This document shows positions 26,741-35,485 of a stretch of 64,000 bases of DNA, piece after piece. Made by a program: the position numbers and the translations under genes. Origin of the DNA: Streptomyces varsoviensis (GTDB lineage: Bacteria; Actinomycetota; Actinomycetes; Streptomycetales; Streptomycetaceae). Each line of letters begins with the position of its first letter. Position 1 is the stretch's first letter. The DNA lies in NCBI RefSeq assembly GCF_000718635.1, contig NZ_JOBF01000015.1, positions 124,001 to 188,000 on the forward strand, written 5' to 3'. A model generated the notes under the pieces. That model searched no databases. It worked only from the letters and a program-made list of their open reading frames with translations, and had not been told where the DNA came from.

Positions 26741-28094
26741 ATGAAAGCGCGTCAGGAACCGGTCCGGAGCCAGACGCCCGCCCCGGCCGGCAGGCCGAAG
26801 CGAACCCCCAGGGGGCCGGGCCGCCCGTCGGCGGTCCGATGGGGGCGGGGCACATGGCCGCGCTCCAGCGGACCGTGGGCAACGGCGCCGCCGCCGCGTT
26901 GATCGCGCGGGGCGGCCACCCCGAAGACCAGGCGCGGCACGGCCACACGGCGAACGCCGGCACCGTGGCCGCCGTGCCCGTACAGCGGCTGTTCAAGAGC
27001 AGCAAGAGCGGCAAGAGCGGCAAGAGCGGCAAGAGCGGCAAGAAGGGGCAGACGTCCGACAGCGGGCTCGTGCCGCAGTCCAGTGCGCAGGCGGCGGCCC
27101 ACGCGGCCCCGCCGGTGGCCGTACACCCCGCCGACGACCCCCTGCGGCGCGACGAGCTGAAATTCCCGGACCCGCTCGCGGGGGGCGCCGACCGTTTCGC
27201 GGACTTGCTCAAGAACGCGCGGAAGTCGGGGGGCCGAAGGGGAATTGCGGGTCCGCGCCGACCACGAGCTGGCGTTCCAAAGATTCCTGATGAACTCCAC
27301 CGACGAGCCCCTGGAAGAAGCCATCGCCATCCGCAATGGCTTCATCAGCAAGAAGAGCCTTTCCGTGCGCTCAAGTACGGGCGAACTGAAGGACCAGTTG
27401 CAGGGCGAGGTGAGCCGGCTCCGTACGGAACTCGACAAGCGCAAGGCCGCCGACCGATCGCAGAAGATGATTCCGGGACAGCGCGAGCAGCGGGTGCTCC
27501 CCGCCCTGCGGTCCGGGGGCGACGAGCCCGTACTGGCTCCGGAGGACTGGCCGGTCTACAACGCGCTGAAGGGTCGCGCGGTCGACTGGACGAAACTCCA
27601 CGACGTGCAGTGCAGGCGATATCGCTGATCCTGGTGGAGCGGCGCGGCGCTGATGTCCCGCAACCGGCCGGCCGGGCTTCCGGCCTACGGCGAGGCGGCG
27701 GTCCACTGGAAGCCCGGCCTTCGGGACCGCGTCACGCTCACCCCGATCGACAGTTGGCAGAACGGCGTCGGCGGCGCACGCGGGGTCACCGGTTCACGGG
27801 ACCTGTATCCACTGCTGGCCCACGGCCCCGAACAAGTGGTGCGGCTGACCGTCGCCGAGGCCACGGATTTCCGCTTCGACCCGGAGATGAAGAGCCAGAT
27901 CGCCAGCGGCAGCGTGAACGAATTGCAGGAGTACTTCGAGGCCCGGATCCACGGGCCGCTGAACTGGTCCGAGATCGACCGCATCGTGCTGCACCGCTCG
28001 ACGTGGACCCAGGAGCAGAAGACCCACCTCGAATTGTTCGCCCGGAAATTTCGCCCGGAAATACGGCCTCGACATTCGGGTGGAGACCCACTGA
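26741..28094 (+). pseudogene. Broken effector-like gene; 441 codons once small insertions are removed
   Basis: Coding sense jumps between frames. Removing five short repeat-associated insertions (8 nt at 26785-26792, one G in the run 27228-27233, 5 nt of doubled GTGCA at 27605-27614, 4 nt in the CCGG repeat at 27664-27675, 13 nt at 28039-28051) gives one ORF of exactly 441 codons from ATG 26741 to TGA 28092-28094. The N-terminus then reads MKARQEPVRSQTPAPAEANP with AALQRTVGNGAAAAL after it, a motif seen at the start of Streptomyces contractile-injection or polymorphic-toxin proteins. An (SGK)n tract follows. The C-terminal domain holds PAYGEAAVHWKP, RVTLTPIDSW and EYFEARIHGPLNW, loosely like ADP-ribosyltransferase-type toxins (tentative). 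Confidence 0.7.
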
Positions 28095-28181
28095 GAACGG
28101 GGGTTGACGAAGGCCGTGCGGATCGCGTGGCCTCAGCGGCCGCGCGACGATCGCGGAAATCCCTGCCTCCCCCGGCAAGGG

Positions 28182-29522
28182 TCAAGAAACGGGCGCGAGG
28201 GCCCACGGGCTGAGAACCACGGCCCCTCGGCCGCCTTGGGCGGCATTGAGCAGATGCTCGGAACTGAAACGGCCGCCGTAGCCGATGACGCGCCCGCCGA
28301 GCATCGGCGCGACCAGATCACGCAGGAACGGGCCGTCGGCCGTTTCGACGATTCCAGCGGCGACGCGTTCCTGGACCAGCCACCCCTGATGCGCGGCGTC
28401 GCCCACCGTGCGCTTCCAGAGCGCCGGGGGAGTGTCGACCCCCATGACGACGGATTCGCCGCGGCAACTGTAGGGGGCCTTGAGCACCAGCCGTTCCCGT
28501 TCGGCGGTCGCGTCGGCGGCGGTGATGCCGTCACCGAGTTTCCGGCTGAACGGCACCAGAGCGTCCAGGGCCGCGCACTCCCGCTGGGTGAACAGATAGC
28601 GGAAACGCGGGTCCGACAACGCGGCGAGGCACAGCTTGTTCTCCGCGACCCAACGCGCCGCGAGCGCGTTGGGAATCACCAGGTCTCCGTCACAGGCGCG
28701 GGCGCAGAACGCCTCCCAGCCCCGGACGTCGTCGGGGGCGAGGGGAATGTACTTCAAATACCCCAAACGCAGCTCGTCGCCGTCCGGCGCGCCGGGCGAG
28801 AGGAGTACGGGCCGCTGGCCGCGGTCCCGTAGCTGCCGCGCCATCTGCGCGAATTCGAACCGCCCCCGGGTATGGAAGAGCCCCACTTGCCGCCCGGCCC
28901 GGCGCGCGACGCCGCGCGCCTGACCGTAATCGAGAAGCCAGTCGGCGAACCACGTCGGAGACTCCAGCGGCGCCGGGGGCACGCCCCATTCCTCCAGGAC
29001 CCGCCCGAAGGCCGATTCCCGCCAGAAACGGGTCAGCATTCCCATATTGAGCATGCCGCCGGGGCTGCTGGCGTTGAATTCCAGCACCCGCACCGTGCCC
29101 AGGGTCTCCCCGAGCAGATCCGGGCGGCACCAGTCCACCTCCAGCCGCTCGGGGGCGGGCTCCGCCCGCACCCACCGGTCCAGCGCCTCCGGCACATCGA
29201 GGAAATCCCGCAGCCGCCCATCGCCCGCATATCGGCGCACCAATTCGCGCAGGCAGCGCACCACCGTCTGAATCCGATCCCGCAGCACGGGCTCGACCCG
29301 AGGGTCCAGCACCGACACGGCCGGGACCACCCCCGGCCTGCTCCCGTCCGAAAGCCGCAGATCCTCCGCCACCACGCGGCTCCGCACATACCCGAACCCG
29401 TCGAGCACCTGCCGCCCCGCGGCCGTCGCACCCCCCGCCGCCCCCGCCAACGCCACCACGTCCCCCTCCACCCCGAACAACGGCAGCCCCTCACCCCCCT
29501 CCACCAACGCGCTCCGCTCCAC
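28182..29522 (-). CDS. ATP-grasp family enzyme (glutathionylspermidine-synthase-like)
   Basis: 446 aa. TVRVLEFNASSPGGMLN resembles the acidic Asn metal/substrate motif of glutathionylspermidine-synthase-like circularly permuted ATP-grasp proteins. ERLVLKAPYSCRGESVVMG and GWLVQERV look like the ATP-binding lysine and Gln-Glu hinge. It probably ligates an amine and a carboxylate; the substrate is unknown. GTG 29522 is chosen because GGAGG lies 10 nt upstream; the longer ORF lacks a comparable RBS. A 62-aa ORF lies upstream on the same strand. Confidence 0.6.
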   Translation of the reverse strand: MERSALVEGGEGLPLFGVEGDVVALAGAAGGATAAGRQVLDGFGYVRSRVVAEDLRLSDGSRPGVVPAVSVLDPRVEPVLRDRIQTVVRCLRELVRRYAGDGRLRDFLDVPEALDRWVRAEPAPERLEVDWCRPDLLGETLGTVRVLEFNASSPGGMLNMGMLTRFWRESAFGRVLEEWGVPPAPLESPTWFADWLLDYGQARGVARRAGRQVGLFHTRGRFEFAQMARQLRDRGQRPVLLSPGAPDGDELRLGYLKYIPLAPDDVRGWEAFCARACDGDLVIPNALAARWVAENKLCLAALSDPRFRYLFTQRECAALDALVPFSRKLGDGITAADATAERERLVLKAPYSCRGESVVMGVDTPPALWKRTVGDAAHQGWLVQERVAAGIVETADGPFLRDLVAPMLGGRVIGYGGRFSSEHLLNAAQGGRGAVVLSPWALAPVS

Positions 29523-29646
29523 ACCTACGACCCTCCGGCATAAGGGGCCGGGGGGCTCGGTGGCGCCATGGCGCGTTAGGCAGGAAGAGTGAGTCCCCCG
29601 TTTCTCGTCCGCGCGTGCCGGGCCGGGCCCGGCACGAGGCGGCTGA

Positions 29647-29835
29647 CTACGCCGGTTCCACCTCGATGTCCGGAGCGTCACCGAACTGCTGCATCACTGC
29701 GTCTTTGGTGGTCGTCACTGCGGATGGATACCCGGCTGCTGCCGCCACCTCCGCCATCACCTGGGCACGGGCGCCGTCGGGTCCGAGCCGACGTATGAGG
29801 TCAGCGAGTTCGGAGACGCGGTCCATCGTCATCAC
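29647..29835 (-). CDS. Hypothetical protein, 62 aa, upstream of the ATP-grasp gene
   Basis: Helical, acidic small protein ending TTTKDAVMQQFGDAPDIEVE plus PA. Possible starts are GTG 29835, ATG 29832 and ATG 29826; a GGGACAGGG precedes them. It is 124 nt upstream of the ATP-grasp gene on the same strand. The Thr- and Asp/Glu-rich C-terminus recalls precursors modified by ATP-grasp ligases, but no known graspetide core motif is present. It borders the IS481 relic. Confidence 0.45.
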   Translation of the reverse strand: MMTMDRVSELADLIRRLGPDGARAQVMAEVAAAAGYPSAVTTTKDAVMQQFGDAPDIEVEPA

Positions 29836-29839
29836 CCTG

Positions 29840-30185
29840 TCCCATCAGTACAGTCCCGGCGTCTCAACTTGGTTCTCCGCGCCCCGTTGCAGGTGTGCAG
29901 GAAGCCTGCCAGAGCCCGCCGCCAGGCGAGGCTCTTGTGGTACGACCAGGCGTTGTCGGTCAGGACCCGCTCGGCGCGGTCGATGCCCGCGGCCTGGAGG
30001 GAGGCGGCGGCCCGGTGCAGGAAGGCCGCGCGCGTTCGTAGCGGCGGATCACCGTCCCGGTGGCCCGGCCCCGGCCCAGAAAGGACCCAGTCGGTCCAGG
30101 CCGGCCAGGGCGCGGTGCACTGTCGAGGCGGGCAGGCCCAGGTTCGGGCCGGTGCGGGCCGAGCCGAGCCATGGCACTGTCGGTG
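29840..30185 (-). mobile_element. Internally deleted IS481-family transposase relic
   Basis: Pieces of an IS481-type DDE transposase remain in three frames: NLGLPASTVHRAL (helix-turn-helix part), RATGTVIRRYERA, and FLHRAAASLQAAGI with ERVLTDNAWSYHKSLAWRRA carrying the second catalytic Asp. The segment between the second and third pieces, with the first Asp, is missing. No terminal inverted repeats were found. Confidence 0.75.
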
Positions 30186-30205
30186 GGCGAGGGCAGACTG
30201 GCCAC

Positions 30206-30781
30206 ATGACGTCATCTCGCAACAGCTCTCGGCACCTCCGTGCCGATCTCGCCTGGGTGCGGTCGATGGGCGGCCCGTTGATCGTCATTCCGGCATCGGC
30301 TGTGGACCAGTGGGGCGGCTGCACGGAGGACGGGGTCATCGTCGGCGGAACGGAAGTCCCCGACGACTACGACCGCGCGTGCGGTGTCGGCGGCTGGGCT
30401 GGGACCGTCGCCGTCGGCGGCGAAGCTTCCGGGCTGGTCCTGGCCGACGAGCCGGCCACGACCTGCTACCTCTCCGATCAGCACGTCTTCGTGCGGTGGC
30501 TCGCCGCTGACTCCGACGTCGAACTCCTTGATGCCGCGAGGGCCGTCTTGGACGACCCCGCCACCGAGTGGGAGGAGTGCGGGGTGTGGGAGACCGATGG
30601 ATCGGCGATTCTCCTGGACTCCGCCGTAGCCGGAGCGGACCTCGCCGTGGAGTACCCGGACCGGGGCGGCCTGCCGGAGCAGGCCCAGGTTTCTGTGCCC
30701 GCCGGACGCTGGAGCGTTCGCGCGACGCATAAGACGGGCGACTACCCGTGGGTAGGGGTGGTCCAACTACGTCCGGTATGA
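30206..30781 (+). CDS. Imm21-type immunity protein
   Basis: 191 aa. Blocks WVRSMGGPLIVIPASAVDQW, DYDRACGVGGWAGTVAVGG and VLADEPATTCYL, then WVGVVQL at the end, fit the Imm21 family of polymorphic-toxin immunity proteins. No matching intact toxin lies next to it; an IS481 relic abuts its 5' side and the effector-like pseudogene is about 2 kb away. ATG 30206 is used since the conserved part starts about ten residues later. Family assignment from recall. Confidence 0.72.
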   Translation: MTSSRNSSRHLRADLAWVRSMGGPLIVIPASAVDQWGGCTEDGVIVGGTEVPDDYDRACGVGGWAGTVAVGGEASGLVLADEPATTCYLSDQHVFVRWLAADSDVELLDAARAVLDDPATEWEECGVWETDGSAILLDSAVAGADLAVEYPDRGGLPEQAQVSVPAGRWSVRATHKTGDYPWVGVVQLRPV

Positions 30782-31306
30782 CGCCTGCGTATCCGAGCCG
30801 CGGGCCACCTTGCCGCGCAGGCGACGAGCCTGACGACTCCTGTCGCTCGCCGCTCGTGGCGAAGGAGCGGGCCCGAGGAGCCGTCGCAGGACGGCCGGGG
30901 TCCTCTGGACACGGAGACCGAGCAGGGCGCAGCGCACCGCGCGGCTCCGGACGGCAGGACGGTCGCCCCCTGATCGCCGAGCCATCCACTGAGCGCCGGG
31001 GCCACGCCGCCACGCGTCCATAGCGCAGAAGACATCGAGCGAAGTGAAGTCCGTGCTGGTCACCGCGGTTTCCTCCGCTCGGGAGTCGCAGCCGCCGGCT
31101 CACCGGCACCGGAGGGCGGCAGCCGCACTACGCAGCCCCGCCGCCTGGCGGACACGCTTCTCTCAGTGGTCACCCGCTGCCACCGGGGCCGGGGGCAGCG
31201 CCGCCGGGCCACCAACGACAGGGGCAAGAAGCCATACCGGCCCCAGAGATCACGAACCCAATGCGGGCTCGGCCCAGAAGGTAATGGGCGCTGATGCGGC
31301 TATCCG
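30782..31306. other. 525-nt region without a supported gene
   Basis: Open frames on both strands are short and without recognisable motifs. The minus-strand frame from a GTG at 31063 (MTSTDFTSLDVFCAMDAWRR...) is the longest but matches nothing I know. Being flanked by the Imm21 gene and an MFS relic, it may be decayed coding DNA. Confidence 0.4.
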
Positions 31307-31435
31307 CTGACCGGCGCGGCGGTCGGGGCCTGGGGCCCCGCGCCCGTGTTCACGGCGTCGGCGGTGGTCATCGTGCTCGGCGCGGGGGCCGGGCTGTGCG
31401 CGCCACGTCTGCGGCGGGCCGAACTGCCGCGCTGA
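31307..31435 (+). pseudogene. C-terminal relic of an MFS transporter
   Basis: 42 codons read LTGAAVGAWGPAPVF, then a hydrophobic helix (SAVVIVLGAGAGLCAP) and the polar end RLRRAELPR before TGA. This is a typical last transmembrane helix and tail of a major facilitator permease. An in-frame stop precedes it and no upstream part exists. A second, shorter copy of the same end is at 32086-32152. Confidence 0.65.
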
Positions 31436-31467
31436 GGGGAGGGCGGCAACCGCGCAGGCACGAGAAA

Positions 31468-31506
31468 CCCCGCCCACGCGCCTCGGAGGAGAGCGCGTGG
31501 ACGGGG
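31468..31506 (-). terminator. Terminator of the zinc-ribbon gene pair
   Basis: 13-nt arms (31468-31480 and 31494-31506) with one mismatch, 13-nt loop. On the minus strand the hairpin is followed by tttctcg. It lies 18 nt beyond the stop of the 83-aa gene. Confidence 0.7.
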
Positions 31507-31524
31507 AAGGCCCGCCGTGCCCCG

Positions 31525-31776
31525 CTAGTAGGTCATGCTCACTCGCAGGCCGTTCGTGACCACCCTCGGCGCCGGGGTTTCGGTCGGCACCTCATAGTCG
31601 TTGAGGTGGACCGTCGAGACATGCCCGCAGTCGTCGCAGATGAGGCTGGCGATGGCGTGCCCCTGATCATTCACTCCCCCCAGCGTCCACGTGTGCCGCA
31701 CCTGGCATGCGCGGCAGGGCGAGCCGTTGAGCCGCTGGGCGTATCCGTCGAGTTGTAGGACTTGCTGTGCGTTCAC
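31525..31776 (-). CDS. Small zinc-ribbon protein, 83 aa
   Basis: Two CxxC knuckles, SPCRACQVRHTW and LICDDCGHVSTVH, separated by about 25 residues, indicate one zinc-ribbon. GTG 31776 has an AGGAG 7 nt upstream. It lies 18 nt downstream of a 34-aa gene that also has CxxC-type pairs, and a hairpin ends the pair. The family is unknown; such ribbons are often nucleic-acid or protein adaptors. Confidence 0.75.
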   Translation of the reverse strand: MNAQQVLQLDGYAQRLNGSPCRACQVRHTWTLGGVNDQGHAIASLICDDCGHVSTVHLNDYEVPTETPAPRVVTNGLRVSMTY

Positions 31777-31794
31777 TGGCTACTCCTGATCGGC

Positions 31795-31899
31795 CTACAG
31801 GCCACCGGGGTCGTAGATGTAGTGGCATTTGTTGCATTTGTAGTTGCCGTGTCCGGTGTCCTCCAACTGCCCGTCACAGCCTGGCATGGGGCAAGGCAT
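31795..31899 (-). CDS. Tiny zinc-ribbon protein, 34 aa
   Basis: 35 codons including stop. The N-terminal pair CPMPGC and the later CNKC within NYKCNKCHYIYDP form a minimal zinc ribbon. A perfect GGAGG lies 4 nt before ATG 31899. Codons in the middle (TAC AAA TGC AAC AAA TGC) are AT-richer than in neighbouring genes. Probably co-transcribed with the 83-aa ribbon gene. Confidence 0.75.
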   Translation of the reverse strand: MPCPMPGCDGQLEDTGHGNYKCNKCHYIYDPGGL

Positions 31900-32265
31900 G
31901 GTTCCTCCGGTTGCTCAGGCGTAGGACTACGGTCCCACGTCCGGACAATCCGGTGCTGACCTATGGCGCAACTGCCCGAGTCGCCCCCGCCCTGCATGGC
32001 CCTGTACGCCTATGGCCCTGTACGCCCCTGGCCGGGACTCGGCGGGGCACTCCGCTCGCGTACGTGCGGACACTGACGGGCGGCCGACCGGCGCGGCGGT
32101 CGGGGCCCGGGGCTCCGCGCGCCGCTTCTGCGGCGGGCCGAACTGCCGCGCTGGGTGGGTCTGTTGGGGCGCCCGTAGGCGCCGTCGGCCAGGTTCACCG
32201 GACAGTCGTGGTGTCGCGGGAAATCGATTGACGCCCCGACGGGCGCTCGTGAACCATCTCCGTCC
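31900..32265. other. 366-nt region with a second MFS-end relic and short repeats
   Basis: 32086-32152 repeats, with an internal deletion, the last part of the MFS relic at 31307-31435 (both share gcggcgggccgaactgccgc). A 16-bp unit (atggccctgtacgcc plus t or c) is doubled at 31996-32027. No gene is supported. Confidence 0.55.
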
Positions 32266-33072
32266 GTGACGACGGACACTCATCAGGAACAGCAGCCCGC
32301 CCCCAGCCACGGGGGCTCTGGCCGCCGGCCGGTCGCCCTGCTCACCGGGGTGGGCCGCACCGTCGGCATCGGCGCGGGGATCGCGCGGCGGCTGGCCGCG
32401 TCGGGGTGGGACGTCGCCTTCACCTACTGGACGCCCTACGACGAGCGCATGAGCTGGGGGAGCGAGCCCGGGGCGGCGGAGGCGATCGGCCGGGAACTGG
32501 CCGAGCGCGGTGCGTCCACCCTCGCGATCGAGGCGGATCTCGCCGAGCCGGAGACCCCGGCACGCGTCTTCGACCGGGTCGAAGAGCGCATGGGCGGCGT
32601 CACGGCGCTGGTGATGAGCCACTGCGAATCCGTCGACTCGGGGCTGCTCGACACCACCGTGGAGAGCTTCGACCGGCACTTCGCCGTCAACGCGCGCGCC
32701 ACGTGGCTGCTCATCCGCGAGTTCGGGCGCCGCTTCGCCGCGGAGCGGGGGACCGGCCGGATCATCAGCCTCACCAGTGATCACACCGTCGGCAACCTGC
32801 CCTACGGGGCCAGCAAAGGCGCCCTGGACCGCATCACCCTGGCCGCCGCCCACGAACTCGCCCACCTCGGCGTGACCGCCAACGCGATCAACCCCGGCCC
32901 GATCGACACCGGATGGATGCCCGAGGACCTCCGAGAACACTGCATCCGCAACACCCCGCGCGGCCGGCTCGGCACCCCCCAGGACACCGCCCACCTCGTG
33001 GACTTCCTCTGCTCGAAGAAAGGCGAGTGGATCAACGGCCAACTGCTCATCAGCAACGGCGGCCTCACGTAA
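32266..33072 (+). CDS. Short-chain dehydrogenase/reductase
   Basis: 268 aa classical SDR fold. The cofactor loop is VALLTGVGRTVGIGAGIA near residue 25, VNARAT-type Asn near residue 140, and the active site is RIISLTSDHTVGNLPYGASK with the YxxxK pair; INPGPIDTGWM and INGQLLISNGGLT complete the fold. The Ser of the catalytic triad is in SLTSDH. NAD(P) oxidoreductase of unknown substrate, similar to FabG-like enzymes. GTG 32266. No operon partner; the next gene starts 73 nt later. Confidence 0.88.
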   Translation: MTTDTHQEQQPAPSHGGSGRRPVALLTGVGRTVGIGAGIARRLAASGWDVAFTYWTPYDERMSWGSEPGAAEAIGRELAERGASTLAIEADLAEPETPARVFDRVEERMGGVTALVMSHCESVDSGLLDTTVESFDRHFAVNARATWLLIREFGRRFAAERGTGRIISLTSDHTVGNLPYGASKGALDRITLAAAHELAHLGVTANAINPGPIDTGWMPEDLREHCIRNTPRGRLGTPQDTAHLVDFLCSKKGEWINGQLLISNGGLT

Positions 33073-33145
33073 GAGCCTGTGTCTCTTCCTCTTCCCCTGA
33101 TGTGGATCTGTAGGGCGACGACCAGGACGACACGGCGGGCCACCG

Positions 33146-33460
33146 GTGAACGGCACGCACGTCGTGCTCCACGACCCCCACGGCCAGAACGAGGCCCAAC
33201 TCCCGCTGGTCCGCGCCCCGCACGAAGCGCTCGTCACCGCCGTCCTCGCCTGGAAGGCCCCGCGTCTCACCCCGCGCGATTACCAGCAGATCGCCCTCCA
33301 TCTGACCGGCCACGCCCGCGCGGTCGCCGCCGGAGTCCGGCGCCATGCCGCCGTGCTGCCCAAGGACGACGGCCGCGGCGCCCTCGCCGAAGTCGTCCTC
33401 CGCGAAACGGACGGCTGCCTGTCCGCGCCCTCAGACCGCCTCGGCCGGGAGGCGCCGTGA
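33146..33460 (+). CDS. Hypothetical protein, 104 aa (DUF6415-like, uncertain)
   Basis: Helical protein: ALVTAVLAWKAPRLTPRDYQ, then IALHLTGHARAVAAGVRR. The arrangement recalls small Streptomyces proteins labelled DUF6415, low certainty. GTG 33146; the stop overlaps the next GTG (33457) as GTGA, so it was once coupled to the following, now broken, gene. Confidence 0.6.
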   Translation: MNGTHVVLHDPHGQNEAQLPLVRAPHEALVTAVLAWKAPRLTPRDYQQIALHLTGHARAVAAGVRRHAAVLPKDDGRGALAEVVLRETDGCLSAPSDRLGREAP

Positions 33461-34157
33461 CCGCTGTGCCGCGCCCTCTTGCGGTCCGGCAGGGGCTGTT
33501 CGTTCCGTACGTCACGGCCTGGAGCGGGGAGCGGGAGGTCTCGCGCGCGGACCTGCTGCTGGACACCGGCGGCCTGCGTTGCCGCACCGAGCACGCCGAA
33601 GACCGGGACCCGCTCGGTGGGCTGTGGGAGCGGTGGACGGACGACCCCGGGGACGGAGCCCCGCTCTGGAGGACCGTCAATTCCGAACGGCAGCGCACCG
33701 CGATGGAGCATCTCCGATGCCAGGTGTGCGGCGGCCGGGCCAGCCACACCGGCAAAGCGTCCTGTTCCTCGAAGGCTGAAGAACGACGGGCGCCGCCGCC
33801 CGCCTGGAGGAGGGCACCGTCGCGCAGCCGCCGCTGTGCCTTCCCTGCGCCGCCGTCGCCCGCCGGCAACGCCCGCACCTGCGGCGGCACCGCCTCGCGC
33901 CGAGAGCGAAGAAGTACGCGGTCCGGGGAGTCCTCGGCGCGGTCTACACCGCGCGCCACCCTCGCGGCCCGCGGCCGACCGACCAGCTCGTGCTCGACAC
34001 CGAGGCCCCCGTCGCGTACGGGACCCCGGCGCCGCGGTACGTACTGGCCGGCCAGCTTCTTCGGGAGCTGCGGCGCGTCACGGTCGTGGACCTGGACGCC
34101 GAGCTGAGAGCCGCCGGACTGCCCTGCTACGGTGGCCGGCCGACCAGGGCGGGGTAG
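33457..34157 (+). pseudogene. Frameshifted hypothetical gene with Cys knuckles
   Basis: Starts in frame from GTG 33457 (MTAVPRPLAVRQGLFVPYVT) with CQVCGGRASHTGK near residue 88. One base is then missing at about 33755 (reading GKGVLFLEG after repair), and TGA 33777-33779 interrupts that frame. Coding sense continues in it to TAG 34155 (QPPLCLPCAAVARR, YVLAGQLLRELRRVTVVDLD). Adding one base gives 234 codons, so the original protein was about 233 aa. Seen also as a phage- or plasmid-like hypothetical family in Streptomyces; function unknown. Confidence 0.7.
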
Positions 34158-34296
34158 CCGGCCCGGTACACAGGGGACGTCGGGGTGACCGACGACGGTT
34201 GCGCCCGTCAGCCGGGCATGACGATTCCCAACCTCCCTGCCGGACCAGCCGATCCGCTCCGCGCAAGTTGTAGGAGGGCGAGGCGAAGGCTCTGGC

Positions 34297-34323
34297 CGAA
34301 GCCGAAGCCGAAGCCGAAGCCGC
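34297..34323 (+). repeat. Short (GCCGAA)n-type tandem repeat
   Basis: About four and a half copies of gccgaa. In one frame it encodes alternating Ala-Glu and runs on to a stop, but no start codon lies upstream; it may be a relic of a helical gene. Confidence 0.6.
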
Positions 34324-34428
34324 GGCCGCCGGCCGGCGCACAGCGGCCTGTGTCCGGGCCCTGCCCGCTCAAGAGCGCGGAAACACCGCGTCCGAGGGCA
34401 CGGTCACGAGATGGCTGAACTGGTGTGG

Positions 34429-34743
34429 TCACCCCAGCAGCGTCCCCCAGCTCCCAGCTCTCTGACCCGCGCTCCGCAGCCGGGCCCCCGCGGGCGGAGC
34501 CCATCGCAGTTCCCCCGTCGGCGGCGCCGCGTAGGGAACCCCGAGGAACCCCGCGGTTCCCTCGCCCACGAGCCCTTTCAACCGCCCCTCCCGCACCCGC
34601 GCCGTACCGCTCGCGACCGGACTGGCACCGTCTTTCTCCGCTCGCGGCGTACTACCGGAGTCGGAACAGGAGGCGGCGAGCCCGAGCACGGCCGCGACGG
34701 CGACGAGCAACGACATGCGGGGGGACGCTCTCGAAGACGTCAT
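34429..34743 (-). pseudogene. Carboxylesterase relic (N-terminal 100 codons)
   Basis: MTSSRASPRMSLLVAVAAVL with a lipobox-like LAASC, then VREGRLKGLVGEG and FLGVPYAAPPTGELRW, the hallmark N-terminal block of type-B carboxylesterases. Family members have about 500 residues; here the sequence ends after 104 at a stop, with no Ser-containing GxSxG part. The gene is truncated and very probably inactive. Confidence 0.75.
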
Positions 34744-34903
34744 GGCCTCATCCTCGGCGGACCGCAAGCCGTGGCACACCGCTCCATCGGATGACGCTCC
34801 GCCTCGGATCTACCGCGCGCGGACGGTTGCCACCTGAGCCGCCACCGCGGTAATACCGGGCCCGCACGGTGCGGCTTTCGTCACGCCTCCGCTCCCCGGG
34901 CCG

Positions 34904-35485
34904 TCAGCCTTTGCGACGACGGGGCTGGGGCGGGTGGCTGACCTTGATTCGTCCCCGGTCGGCGATACCGGACAGGCGAAGGGTAGTCGCGGCGGGGTCC
35001 GCGGGATACGTGGTGTCGTTGACGACCTTGCCGTTGCCGCGGATGGCGATCGCATCGGTGTGCACGGCCCAGCCCCTCGGCACGACGAGGGTGATCGGGC
35101 CGTTGCTGACACATGCCGTCTCGACGACCACCTCCCGGTGGGGGCAGTGCGCCTGGGTGAAGTCCAGGTGGATCCGGCCGTCCTTCTCCGCGACGGCGCG
35201 GATGCGCTGCGGCACCGGCCACCGGCCCTCTTTGCGCACCCGGGCGTTGTGCCCCGCGCGCAGTTCCATGGGGGCGGGCTCGGGGGCCGATGGCGGGGTC
35301 ACATCCCGGGCGAGGGCCGTGAGGTCGTCGTGGGTGGCGGCCTGCCACAGCGCGTCCAGGCGCTCGTGGAGCAGAGCAAGGTCCAGTCGCCCTTCGACGT
35401 ATGCCTGTTGTAGAACCTCGGCCACGCGTTCTCGCTCGGTCTCCGACGCGCGCACAGGGAGCCGCTCACAGTCGGCACCGTCCAC
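34904..35485 (-). CDS. DUF1707 domain protein
   Basis: 193 aa. The N-terminal 50 residues are a DUF1707 domain (LPVRASETERERVAEVLQQA then EGRLDLALLHERLDALW). The C-terminal half is beta-rich (KDGRIHLDFTQAHCPHREVV, GPITLVVPRGWAVHTDAIAI) and resembles the YvqF/LiaF-like C-terminal region. No membrane segment was seen. GTG 35485 has GGGAGG 5 nt upstream. Function unknown; such proteins are frequent in Streptomyces. Confidence 0.85.
   Translation of the reverse strand: MDGADCERLPVRASETERERVAEVLQQAYVEGRLDLALLHERLDALWQAATHDDLTALARDVTPPSAPEPAPMELRAGHNARVRKEGRWPVPQRIRAVAEKDGRIHLDFTQAHCPHREVVVETACVSNGPITLVVPRGWAVHTDAIAIRGNGKVVNDTTYPADPAATTLRLSGIADRGRIKVSHPPQPRRRKG

Noticed and set aside
34185..34418. 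77-codon frame with a Lys-Pro repeat
   Set aside because: Product of the 6-bp repeat in a non-coding frame; no RBS and no similarity.
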